DNA of 64,000 bases, from contig CP053159.1 of NCBI GenBank assembly GCA_014607495.2, forward strand, positions 8,253,501 to 8,317,500, written 5' to 3'. The translations under genes and the position numbers were made by a program. Shown here one piece after another: positions 11,371 to 20,509 of the stretch. Position 1 is the stretch's first letter, and each line of letters starts with the position of its first letter. Source of the DNA: Carposina sasakii (Eukaryota > Arthropoda > Insecta > Lepidoptera > Carposinidae). The notes under the pieces are model-generated. The model was given only the letters and a program-made list of their open reading frames with translations, searched no databases and was not told where the DNA came from.

Positions 11371-11585
11371 TGTTGAGGAGTCTCCCAGGCGTAGCGGAAA
11401 TAAAATACTATATTTCTAATAGGTAAAAATGTAATAATTACTAAGTAATAATCGGATAGTAAGTAAAGGTAAAACCAAGAGAAAAATCAATAATTTTAAC
11501 AATGAATGACAGATGCGTCACTATTTAAATCGACGAACAAGGTTGCGATGAGTTCCGCGCTCGCAAGAGGTTTTAATCTTCAACA
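11371..11585 (-). repeat. BEL element 3' LTR (215 bp)
   Basis: On the minus strand it begins TGTTGAAGATT directly after a purine/G tract (CCCGGGGGTA) that can serve as the polypurine tract. It ends ...CCTCAACA next to TSD GATAG. The end of the integrase ORF overlaps the LTR by 65 nt. It is shorter than the 5' LTR and has diverged from it after the first 50 bp. Confidence 0.75.
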
Positions 11586-12526
11586 TACCCCCGGGGTTGA
11601 AAGCCAGCCTTTCAAACAATCTCGTTGATAACGGGTAGCGGACAAATCTTGCTAAACGCTCTTCGAACAACTCCCGTCGCCGCTTGATATCTGCCACACG
11701 GGACACGCCATCAGCATCAGGATAAACAGTGACGATTCGGCCCAGTCTCCACTTCAAAGGAGGAAGATTGTCCTCCTTCAGAACAACGAGCGTATTTACT
11801 TGAAGGGAGTCATGATTGAATCGCCATTTGATTCTGTGCTGGAGTTCTGCGACATATTCTTTACTCCACCGAGCCCAGAAATGCTGACGAAGCTGCTAAA
11901 TCCAGTTAAATCGAGAGAGATGCTGGTAACTATGATCCTGCAAATCTTGCACCAGTAACGAAGTTAAAGGGCGTCCAACGAGAAAATGTCCAGGGGTGAG
12001 AGGCGAAAAATCGTCTGGGTGTGGCGACAAAGATGTGAGTGGGCGAGAATTCAACAACGCTTCAATCTTGATGAGGGTAGTATCATTCGTAAAGTTACAA
12101 TTTCCCATCACTCTTGTTAAATGGTACTTTGTGGACTTTACACCGGCCTCCCAAATACCACCGAAGTGTGGCGAACACGCAGGGATAAAATGAAACCGCG
12201 TTTGTTCATTTGCTAATGTTTTAGCCCATGAATTGCAATAACATACATAGTACCTACACATTGACGATAACAAGATTTTGCCAAATTCTTACCACCTATT
12301 GGCCAGTACGATTCTTTGATGATTGCCAACAATAGCTGAGGAGGTGCGTGCAGTAGTCTCTTATGTACGTACTGAAATAAAAGTTTTGTAAAACTATGAG
12401 TGGACTGTATAATAATTGAATAACGATTTCGTACATAAAATCAGAATTAAATAGACGACCACTGATATGCATACATTTATAATTATCTAATAAAATATGA
12501 AATTTTAATAACTGGCTTTTTGGCAA
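11521..12526 (-). pseudogene. BEL/Pao integrase remnant
   Basis: Three collinear pieces. 12526-12296 resembles a degenerate BEL integrase zinc-binding region (HISGRLFNSD...). 12273-11896 carries the core-end signature FGGIWEAGVKSTKYHLTRV, then IEALLNSRPL and LTPGHFLVGRPL. After a TAG at 11898-11896 the same frame continues without an ATG into HFWARWSKEY and the C-terminal domain KWRLGRIVTVYPDADGVSRV, ending at 11521. The N-terminal catalytic Asp region is lost or unrecognisable. Dead by the stop and the upstream deletion. Confidence 0.8.
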
Positions 12527-12853
12527 GTTAAATTATTTAATAACATAACTGTAACATAGTTGAACTTTCTTACAAATAACTATTAATGATTGCTTTAATT
12601 CGTCATTACTGAGATACGACATAGTCACTTGTCTACGACATCTATTTACAAAACGTAAGACGTAAGCAATGGCTCACGTAAGCCGTAAGAAATTTAAAAT
12701 GATCGAAATTTATCAAGGTGTCATTGTTTGCACCTAAAATGACTTAAATGCTTTCCTTCTATTTTAAAGAAAGCCGTACACAAACATAATCATTGGCTAA
12801 ACACATAGTAGGTATTATAAACAAAATGTTCTTCCCACTAACATTATCAAATG

Positions 12854-13084
12854 TCAGAACTCTGCTAACTGGGATTGAATGTCGTCTCTAGAACATTTCG
12901 TATTGAGATGTATACCTGGATATACTGAGCCGAAGTGACATTTAATGGTAGGCGACGGTACATGGCCGCTATATATTCGACCTGAAACTAACCAACCAAA
13001 GCGAGTTTCACAGAGTACCGGCTGCTCACTACCTAGCTTAATAACTTGTGATCCCACTAACACATCTCCAAAATAAGTCAGCAC
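12854..13084 (-). pseudogene. BEL/Pao protease-to-RT linker, frameshifted
   Basis: It continues the Gag-protease ORF in another frame (FGDVLVGSQVIKLG, then FGWLVSGRI). This is the conserved region just after the BEL protease. The shift lies at a short T-run near 13068. It ends where RT should begin, so the RT deletion starts here. Confidence 0.75.
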
Positions 13085-14861
13085 CTAAAATTAAATCTAT
13101 TGCTGCAGGTTGATAGAAGTAAGGATCGGCTAAGCAAATGTCATACGGAATATTTACATTAGATATATCTATTTTACAAGACGGAGCATCATCCGTAATA
13201 AACGGTATAACAAAACAATTAATACTCGTCGAAAAAGTGTCATTTAAAGACTTAATAGGTAATTGACACATTTTACCTACTTGAGTCGACGAGTTGTTAA
13301 TACCCTGTACAAATTTATTTACACTAGTAATAGGTAAATTCAGTTTTTTACACAAACTCTCCGTCATTAAGCATGATGTACTTCCGGTGTCGAGAACTCC
13401 GCGTACTACGTGTTCGCGATTATTTGTATCGTAGACTTTAACTAAGACAGTCGAAAGTAAAACATCTTGTGCTGGCTGAAGATCTGACTCTACACGTGCT
13501 GATAAAGTCGGTATTGTAACTGGTGAAGACTCACTTTTGCTAGAATGCGAAGCTACATTGGACTTAAACGCTGGTTGATTAACCACGGGGATCGATTTAT
13601 TACTCTCGTCGTAGCGGCAGGTCGCGCTGTCACTACTCAGCCTATGTCTAAAATCTTTCATATGAACGAGAGTGTGATGCTTACGTTTGCAAGACTTGCA
13701 CCCAGGTTTCTTACAACGATTCGCGTAATGTCCGCTGCGTAGACAATTATAGCACACCTTAAGACTCGGCAATAATTCTAATCGAGCAATAGTACTTAGC
13801 GAGAGAAACTGCGAACAACTATTTAAGTGATGATCTCCGCTGCACTTAGGACATGTTACAACCGCGCTTACATCATGTTTCGTGTCTTGTACTACCATGG
13901 CCTTCAACTTAGCAGTATATTTACTACCTGTGTTTACCCGACCAGTAGTGTTATCTGTAGACAATTCCAAAGTTTCTAATAAATCGGCACGGTTTCGCAT
14001 AAATGTCAAAAACACATCTAAAGTTATCGGCTTATCTTTACCTAAGCGACCTTTGCACTCTTCCCATTCACGAAATGACTTAGCGTCTAATTTATGGGAA
14101 ACGATATAAATAAGAAGCGTATCCCAGTAAGTGACGGGTTCACCAAGAGATCCTAGAGCTCGCAAGTTCTTATTTAATTCATCGATCATACGTTTCAATG
14201 CGACTGAAGATTCCCTAGTAATATAGTCAATGCTAAAGATTGCTGAGACATGATTTTGCAATAACAACCGTTTATTATCATATCGCTCACATAGAAGGCT
14301 CCATGCAATCTCATAGTTTTGAGAAGAGAACTCAATCGACTGAATGACAACTGCTGCTGAACCCTCTAACGACGATCTCAAGTAATGAAACTTGTTTACG
14401 TTATCAATGTCATTGTTAGAATGAATGAGACTAAGGAACGTGTCATGAAACTCTAGCCAATTATCATATGCACCACTAAATTTTGGCAACTGGATAACAG
14501 GAAGTTTAATCAGCTGATTGTTATTAGCCCTAGACTCGCGTGCGCTTACGTAGTCATCTTGCTTTTTATTAAAACAATCTAAAATCTCCTTTGCCTTAGA
14601 CATGGTAGCATAGAACTGACACTCGAACTCATCACGTTCAAGCAAAGACGAATCAATGGATTCAGTTAAACATTCTAATTGTAACTGTATCTCATCGAAA
14701 CTATTATAGATGCTATCCATCTTATTAATTCGTAATTGCAACTCATTGGCTTCAACAGTAGTAAGTGAATCAATTTGAATTTTACTCACATAATTCGCGA
14801 AGAGAGTCAGTCGACCTTTATAGCTACCTCGCTTCCTAATTAGCTCCTTTTCAACCGACAT
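13038..14861 (-). CDS. BEL/Pao Gag-protease polyprotein
   Basis: The ATG at 14861 (MSVEKEL) is chosen; the frame upstream has only a TTG. The N-terminal 350 residues are a BEL-type Gag capsid region. Three Cys/His clusters follow: CPKCSGDHHLNSC, CYNCLRSGHYANRC (a CCHC knuckle) and CKSCKRKHHTLVH. Then comes an aspartic protease with the active site VLDTGSTSCLM and a second half ending in ILGADLFW. About 607 residues are open, which is long for an otherwise dead element, and the last residues are altered by a frameshift. The product would form the capsid and process the polyprotein in the cytoplasm. With no RT the element cannot move alone. Confidence 0.85.
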   Translation of the reverse strand: MSVEKELIRKRGSYKGRLTLFANYVSKIQIDSLTTVEANELQLRINKMDSIYNSFDEIQLQLECLTESIDSSLLERDEFECQFYATMSKAKEILDCFNKKQDDYVSARESRANNNQLIKLPVIQLPKFSGAYDNWLEFHDTFLSLIHSNNDIDNVNKFHYLRSSLEGSAAVVIQSIEFSSQNYEIAWSLLCERYDNKRLLLQNHVSAIFSIDYITRESSVALKRMIDELNKNLRALGSLGEPVTYWDTLLIYIVSHKLDAKSFREWEECKGRLGKDKPITLDVFLTFMRNRADLLETLELSTDNTTGRVNTGSKYTAKLKAMVVQDTKHDVSAVVTCPKCSGDHHLNSCSQFLSLSTIARLELLPSLKVCYNCLRSGHYANRCKKPGCKSCKRKHHTLVHMKDFRHRLSSDSATCRYDESNKSIPVVNQPAFKSNVASHSSKSESSPVTIPTLSARVESDLQPAQDVLLSTVLVKVYDTNNREHVVRGVLDTGSTSCLMTESLCKKLNLPITSVNKFVQGINNSSTQVGKMCQLPIKSLNDTFSTSINCFVIPFITDDAPSCKIDISNVNIPYDICLADPYFYQPAAIDLILGADLFWRCVSGITSY

Positions 14862-14887
14862 TTTGAGAGCCCAGTGATATGTCCAAC

Positions 14888-15339
14888 TGAAAATTATACA
14901 ACACAAATTGAAATACCTATTATACGTAAAATATATAAATGGTTAGTTAACTATATCTTAAACCTCTTGTTTAATTAAACACCTCAAGTTTAGTTGTCGA
15001 ATTATAATGATTAACAAACTTCACAATTTGTAGAATAAAATAGTTAATTAAGAAGGCTCACTACCTATAATACTAATTATTTAGTATCGAATTAACTAAT
15101 ACAAATTATAATTAATGTGAATTTGCAATCTGACATAACTTAGGCACAAGAATAGGTTGACTTAATAAATTGTCGTTAAGATATTAAAATAATACTAACC
15201 GATTATTAATATTATACCTAATAATTACTACTACCTGAGAGTGATGGGTAAATAAGAATAAATGAAGGCAAAACCCTGTCTTCGGTTCCAACAAGGTTGC
15301 GATGAGTTCCGCGCTCGCAAGAGGTTTTAATCTTCAACA
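14888..15339 (-). repeat. BEL element 5' LTR (inner edge approximate)
   Basis: The start at 15339 (TGTTGAAG on the minus strand) is fixed by the TSD and the match to the 3' LTR. The inner edge is placed near 14888 by a CA followed by TTGGACAT, which could begin the primer-binding region, but this is not confirmed by a second full-length LTR. Confidence 0.55.
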
Positions 15340-16159
15340 GATAGGTTCTCTATATTGTGCTGTTTTAATAGAGTAATAAGTACTTATGGTATGTATATCA
15401 GGCTCAATTAATTGTGATGAATTTGATTTGAAGTAATGTGTTGGGTTTTAGAGGTTCATAATAATTAGTGGTTTACTAATTTACTAATTTCTATAATCCT
15501 GAGGATGCCACGGTTGTTGGCGAAACATATGTAGATTATTTATCTAGTTTTTGATTTCGGAATAGGGCAATGTAACGTCTTGCATGCTAGGTGCTCGGGT
15601 CTGGTTTCTCATGGCGATTGTAGTTAGTGCAAGTGCCTGTTGTCGCAATTATGAGTTATCAGATCCGAGGGTCAGTGGAGGGTGTAGGGCCCGGTGGTGG
15701 GCGCACCCATAGTGAATCAATTGATTTTGTTTGTTTGCTCGTTTTGAATCAGCCACTCGAAGAGAATACGATTTCATGACAACTCAGACGCAACATCACG
15801 ATCGTGTCTAAAATTTCTTTCATTTCCGTTCTGACTCCCGCTCTTCCTGCCTTTAATGGACTGAGCCGAACGTCATTTTAATCATTTTTAAAAACGTAAT
15901 CCAACAGAATCACAGGACAGAAATACTAAAAAGAATATCGAAACGAAAAATTGCTGCTAAAAGATGAACGGAATAAAATTTTACCTCCATTTCCATTCCA
16001 GCGGATATTAGTACGTAGGTATATGTGGTATAAGTTGATTGTGCATACTATGAACGATAGCCGTACCTCAGAGATGAAATTATGACTAGACTAGATTAGC
16101 AATCGCCCACGACATATGATATTCCTTTTATATATTATAAAATTTTCCTTTGTCCTTAT
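15340..16159. other. rest of the interrupted MITE, then non-coding
   Basis: About 25 bp after the BEL insertion continue the palindromic MITE (GATAGGTTCTCTAT). The remainder is AT-rich, with no gene I can support. Confidence 0.45.
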
Positions 16160-16262
16160 GGTTTGCTGGAAGAAATCTCTTTTAGAGATAAGCTCGCCTT
16201 TGTACTATTTCTTTTACAACTTACTGTCTATGATAAAAAATTATGTGTACAATAAAGAATAC
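16160..16262 (+). repeat. dispersed 'AATCTCTTTTAGAGATAAGC' repeat ending ACAATAAAGAAT
   Basis: A short hairpin-containing unit, GGTTTGCTGGAAGAAATCTC then AGAGATAAGCTCGCCTTTGT, ends GTACAATAAAGAAT. Related copies lie at 18287-18360, 19844-19940 (plus), 43891-43990 and 50515-50565 (minus). The AATAAA-like end suggests the 3' terminus of a non-LTR retroelement family. This is inference. Confidence 0.65.
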
Positions 16263-17847
16263 TAAGACTTTGTTCCCATGAACTTTATAGTGTGTATAAG
16301 CTATATGGCAGGTCTCATCAAAATACGTTCAGTGATTATTGCGTGATAGAGTAACAAACATTCATGCACATACCTACATCTATCTTCATTCAATCTTTCC
16401 AAATAGCGAATCGGTTACACAAGGCTGCAATGTATCAAGTTCATTCAGTTAACATAAATATCACTGAAAATTTACATTTTATCCGACTGCGCCAGAAGGC
16501 TTCATGCATGTGCTGTTTGTGTTCTTTGTTTGACGCAGGCATCCAATAAGAGAAAATTTTCCGAAATTAACACGGCAACAGGAAATATGGGAATTCTACA
16601 GTTTACGCGGACGAAGTCATTTTCGTCCTATCAACAAAAGAATATTAAAATTTATACAAATATAATACAAAAATATTCATATAGATCAAATATAATTTAA
16701 TAATTTAAGAATATTTATCTCGTACCGACTGTATTTGACATTATCATGGCCATGAAATGAAAAGTTAATAAAATTAATTTTATTTAACAATATTTGTATA
16801 TTATATGTGAAATTTGTGAAACGTGGGCAATGTTCTTGACGTAAACTTAGCTTAGTGTTGAATTATATTACATGAAATAAATTATAATAATAATAATAAT
16901 AGGTATGTTTAAAACATTGATTAACGAACGTGACTAACTTTCAAGAATTATGTCTTTTGTTCTCGATTTTCCCACGTTCTGCAGACAAAAGGAAATTGAA
17001 TCGTCCAGTTTAGGCGTTCATTTACACTACATACGACTTTTTCAATGACAAAATAAAAATGTCAACATTTTGAATGCACTTTGCGTAGATCAAAAATAAA
17101 GTAGCGGCCTCTTATAGATCATTCTATATGGTTACATATACAACCAAGGCTTGTAGGTATTTAATTTTTGGTCATATGATAGTTGCTTGTATTAAACATA
17201 GAAGCTTTGATTATTAGTCTAAACATAGAAGTTTATTTGTATTTTAGCACACTTTTGGTAACAAATACTATAGGTACCTACTATTATGATATTACCTACA
17301 ATACAATATTATAGCAAATATGATTATTTAAAGATCAGAGATGCGTGATGTACGTTATTCATAATATATTATGTAAGATTATGTAGGAGCAGGTATGTAG
17401 GCGAGTCTAATTTATATTTCTGAATGTCAATGTGCCCTCAAGGAAAAAGTGACCATTTAGAATACAAGCCTAACAATAAGGTCTCCGAACGTATTTCAGC
17501 CCAGGCGGCCAATCTCTACGAAGATTGGCCAGGTACGCAGGAGATTTTTAGTGCACAAGGTGTGCGCAAACACAGATGCACTCTCTAGTCCGTCACTCTT
17601 ATAGTCCAATAGATACAAGTAGGTACTTGATATCTACTTACTACGAGTATGTATAGGTAGTTAGGTATGCCGTGCATCACTTACAAAGAACTTCCGAATA
17701 AAGTGTTCCTTTTTTCTCGCTTAAGTAAATGGGTTATTTTAAAAGAGTAGATAGAGTGCGCTAAACGACGTCGAGCTTTGCACGTGAAAGTTCGCAGGTT
17801 GGTGCCTATATAGTGGACGGTGAACAATGTTACAGACTTATTCTGAA
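16263..17847. other. non-coding, with a possible repeat at 17500-17590
   Basis: AT-rich. The segment CAGGCGGCCAATCTCTACGA...GCACTCTCTAGTCCGTCACT (about 17500-17600) looks like a widespread lepidopteran repeat, but there is no second copy in this window to confirm it. No gene seen. Confidence 0.4.
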
Positions 17848-18112
17848 ACTAGTGGAAGCCCGCAACTCCGTCCGCGTGGACTACAGAAAAAACAAAATGT
17901 CGAAATTATCCGGGATAAAAACATTTTCCCGGGATAAAAAGTAGCCTATATGTTAAGTGGGACCTGTAACAATATAGTCCTGAAAACTGCATCGAAATCG
18001 GTTCAGCCGTTTCTGAGATTAGCGTGCACAAACGCACAGACAAACCGACAAACAGACTAACAGACAAAAATTCCAAAAATCATTCTTTTGGGTACTATTG
18101 CGGTGACCGCAG
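17848..18112 (+). repeat. 'CGTCCGCGTGGACTAC' interspersed repeat, plus copy
   Basis: The unit runs ACTAGTGGAAGCCCGCAACT, GTCCGCGTGGACTAC, CCGGGATAAAAA, ATCGAAATCGGTTCAGCCGT, ACAAACCGACAAACAGAC, TTGGGTACTATTGCG. It pairs almost fully with the inverted copy at 18549-18825, giving a large inverted repeat with a spacer of about 440 bp. It has the properties of a LINE/SINE 3' end. Confidence 0.75.
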
Positions 18113-18118
18113 TTTGTA

Positions 18119-18246
18119 TTTTGGACTATGTTGTCAACACGGGAGGCGCTGCTGCCCACCTCCCGGAAACCCTTAATCGCCTCGTACGATACCCTCGGGC
18201 AGACATGGGGTGGTACGAATTCTACTCTGCCGGCACCACGCGATGG
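18119..18246 (-). repeat. dispersed repeat 'GTGGTGCCGGCAGAGTAGAA', copy 1
   Basis: The reverse complement matches 50965-51110 over about 125 bp (GTACCACCCCAT, GTATCGTACGAGG, TTAAGGGTTTCCGGGAGGTG, GCAGCAGCGCCTCCCG, ACTGCGGTCACC). It is relatively GC-rich against the background. The family is unknown to me. Confidence 0.7.
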
Positions 18247-18286
18247 TAGACTCTTATAAATAACTTATTTATATTAATAACTTATA

Positions 18287-18360
18287 GTGATAAGCTCGCC
18301 TTTGTGCAATTTTTTTTATAGTGTTATTTTTATCTATGTGTGTGTACAATAAAGAATATG
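18287..18360 (+). repeat. dispersed ACAATAAAGAAT-tail repeat, partial
   Basis: GTGATAAGCTCGCCTTTGTG ... GTGTACAATAAAGAATATG, a 5'-truncated relative of the copy at 16160-16262. Confidence 0.6.
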
Positions 18361-18548
18361 AACTTGTATATATAATAAATTTATATTATAATTAAATGTG
18401 AAACGATGAAATTTATCACATGTAGAATTTGACAATCTTCTATCTATATCTATTTATCTATAGGTCCTATATACTATACATATAATAAAAATGTAACGGA
18501 TCGCTGTCTGTACATGGAAGATATAATATGAGAAAAAATATTATAGGA

Positions 18549-18825
18549 CACCTTTATCATCGCAATAGTACCTACCCAAAGGAATGATTTTTGGAATTTT
18601 TGTCTGTTTGTTTGTCGGTTTGTCTGTTTGTCGGTTTGTCTGTGCGTTTGCTAATCTCAGAAACGGCTGAACCGATTTTGATGCAGTTTTCAGGAATATA
18701 TTGTGACAGGTCCCACTTATCATATAGGCTCTTTTTATCCCGGGAACATGTTTTTATTCCGGATAATTTCGACATTTTGTTTTTCTGCAGTCCACGCGGA
18801 CGGAGTCGCGGGCTTCCACTAGTAC
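18549..18825 (-). repeat. 'CGTCCGCGTGGACTAC' interspersed repeat, minus copy
   Basis: Reverse complement of the unit at 17848-18112, with a duplicated 'CAAACAGACAAACCGA' stretch (near 18600-18650). The small ORFs called on both strands here are translations of the repeat. Confidence 0.75.
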
Positions 18826-19075
18826 TTAAATAGAGTTCAATTAATTTAGTAGTTTTATATTTAAGGTACTTAATTCTGTAACAAATATACTATTATAATT
18901 TTAATGTTCTAACAAGTTAAAATCTAACCATAGTATATTATATTTCGCTTCATATCCCATGTTATTTAAGACAGCCCTTGTTTACATTAACAGCCAATTA
19001 CAATTTAGTTATCGATTTCTCTAGGCAAAACGGTAAACAAGATATTGAGAAATGAATTGAGCGACTGGAGCGTAA

Positions 19076-19232
19076 ATGGCAATTAGCAACCCAGAGACGT
19101 TGAAGGTTTCACCATCGGAATCCTCCCGTAATGATAGTATTCAAAGACCTGTACGAAGTAAAAGTGGAGTCAGAAAAAGGAGGTTGGTCAAAATGCCCCC
19201 ACCGACCAGTAACAACCAGACGTATATCGTTG
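19076..19232 (+). CDS. possible first coding exon of an unrecognised host gene
   Basis: The ATG at 19076 has A at -3 and G at +4. It opens 52 codons plus one base ending at TTG|GTAAGC, a consensus splice donor. The peptide starts MAISNPETLK and continues with a Ser/Arg/Lys-rich stretch (SGVRKRRLVKMPPPT), then NNQTYIV. It lies in one of the few stretches free of recognisable repeats. If real, it is a phase-1 exon whose partners lie outside the recognisable sequence. I know of no family match, and the region could be a chance ORF next to a chance GTAAGC. Confidence 0.3.
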
Positions 19233-19843
19233 GTAAGCTTTTTTGTGACTATCAATTTGTTATTATTGGGATGATTCTCAAATCTTTGTGTAACAAAAAT
19301 TAAAGCCAAAAGAAATTTAGAAAAATAAAAATAAATATAAAAATTATATAAATCAAAGGAGCTATGCTAGATCTTTGCGTACATACGCACGGGTGTTCCC
19401 AAAAAGGCGTAGCCAGAACTGAGAGATTCTATAGCCAAGATTAACATAGTGGGGCTAAATGATTTTGATCATGTTTACGTACAAAGTTCATTGTATAGAC
19501 CCGATTATACGTATATATTGTCTAATTGTCGCAATAGCCCCAGATTTAACTCGGTGAGTTATTATCGTACGTGTATTAATTTAGATGCAACACATTATTA
19601 AAATTTATGGTTACACTGCGGGACGCAATTGGTCCGCTGCGTGCATTTGTGCAATTGATATTTTCACAACTGTTTAGGATTTGTGCACTTTAATCATATG
19701 TTTCTAATAATGCATGTTTAAATAGACCTGTAAATTTATTGCATGTGATTGCGCAGGTATTACATTAACTTTCGGTGGCATAAGTAAAAATAGTAGGTAC
19801 CTACCTAAAACTGTTACCATGCATTTGAAAGGAAGAAATAATT
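19233..19843. other. non-coding
   Basis: AT-rich, possible intron if the exon at 19076-19232 is real. Nothing else recognised. Confidence 0.4.
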
Positions 19844-19940
19844 GGTTGGCTGGAAGAAATCTCTCTTAGAGATAAGCTCGCTTTTATACATTTCCTATGT
19901 TATTTTATTATCTTTTCTGTTTTCTGTGCCCAATAATGTA
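19844..19940 (+). repeat. dispersed ACAATAAAGAAT-type repeat, decayed copy
   Basis: GGTTGGCTGGAAGAAATCTC then TTAGAGATAAGCTCGCTTTT matches the 5' half of 16160-16262. The 3' end is decayed (CCAATAATGTA). A fragment of the 'CGTCCGCGTGG' family follows at 19978-20012 on the minus strand. Confidence 0.6.
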
Positions 19941-20428
19941 TATAATTAGAAAACATTTATTTGTATTTTTGTTTGTTTGTCTACGTGGACGGAGTTGCGT
20001 GCGTCCACTAGTAAAATTATTCAAATGTTTATCAGATACAGCAAACTAGGTAACTATTGATATGCTGACAATTTTCAATACAAAATAGAATGAAATTATG
20101 AAACGACAAAACCGATTGTATGAAATTAAATTCTAGGCTCACTGAAAAACTATTACCATACCACTTAATAGTAACAATTTTTTCCTTATTAATTACACTT
20201 CACTTCTTGCTTACAATCTTTTTATACTAACTTATTTAACTATAGAATAAGTACCTTTCCCATGGATCCCATGGTCAAACGGCGCAAGCAGTTTTGTGGG
20301 ACGTTGTATTTAGCTTAATATACCTATAGAATTGATATAGAATAACCTACGTTTCGAACTTCTTTTTTTTTCATTTATTTAAGGGCTTTGATCACGGTGT
20401 GATCATGTCAGCCCTATTGGACTACTTA

Positions 20429-20431
<3 letters not shown>

Positions 20432-20509
<78 letters not shown>

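Larger units (their letters stand above)
11371..15339 (-). mobile_element. BEL/Pao LTR retrotransposon, internally deleted
   Basis: A 5-bp target duplication GATAG flanks it (11366-11370 and 15340-15344). Both LTRs start TGTTGAAGATTAAAACCTCT on the minus strand, and the first 50 bp of the two LTRs (11536-11585 and 15290-15339) are identical. The order on the minus strand is Gag-protease (14861-13038), a protease extension (13084-12854) and integrase pieces (12526-11521). Reverse transcriptase and RNase H are missing: only about 330 bp separates the last protease-side ORF from the integrase zinc-binding remnant. Frameshifts and an in-frame stop show that it is dead. Confidence 0.88.
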
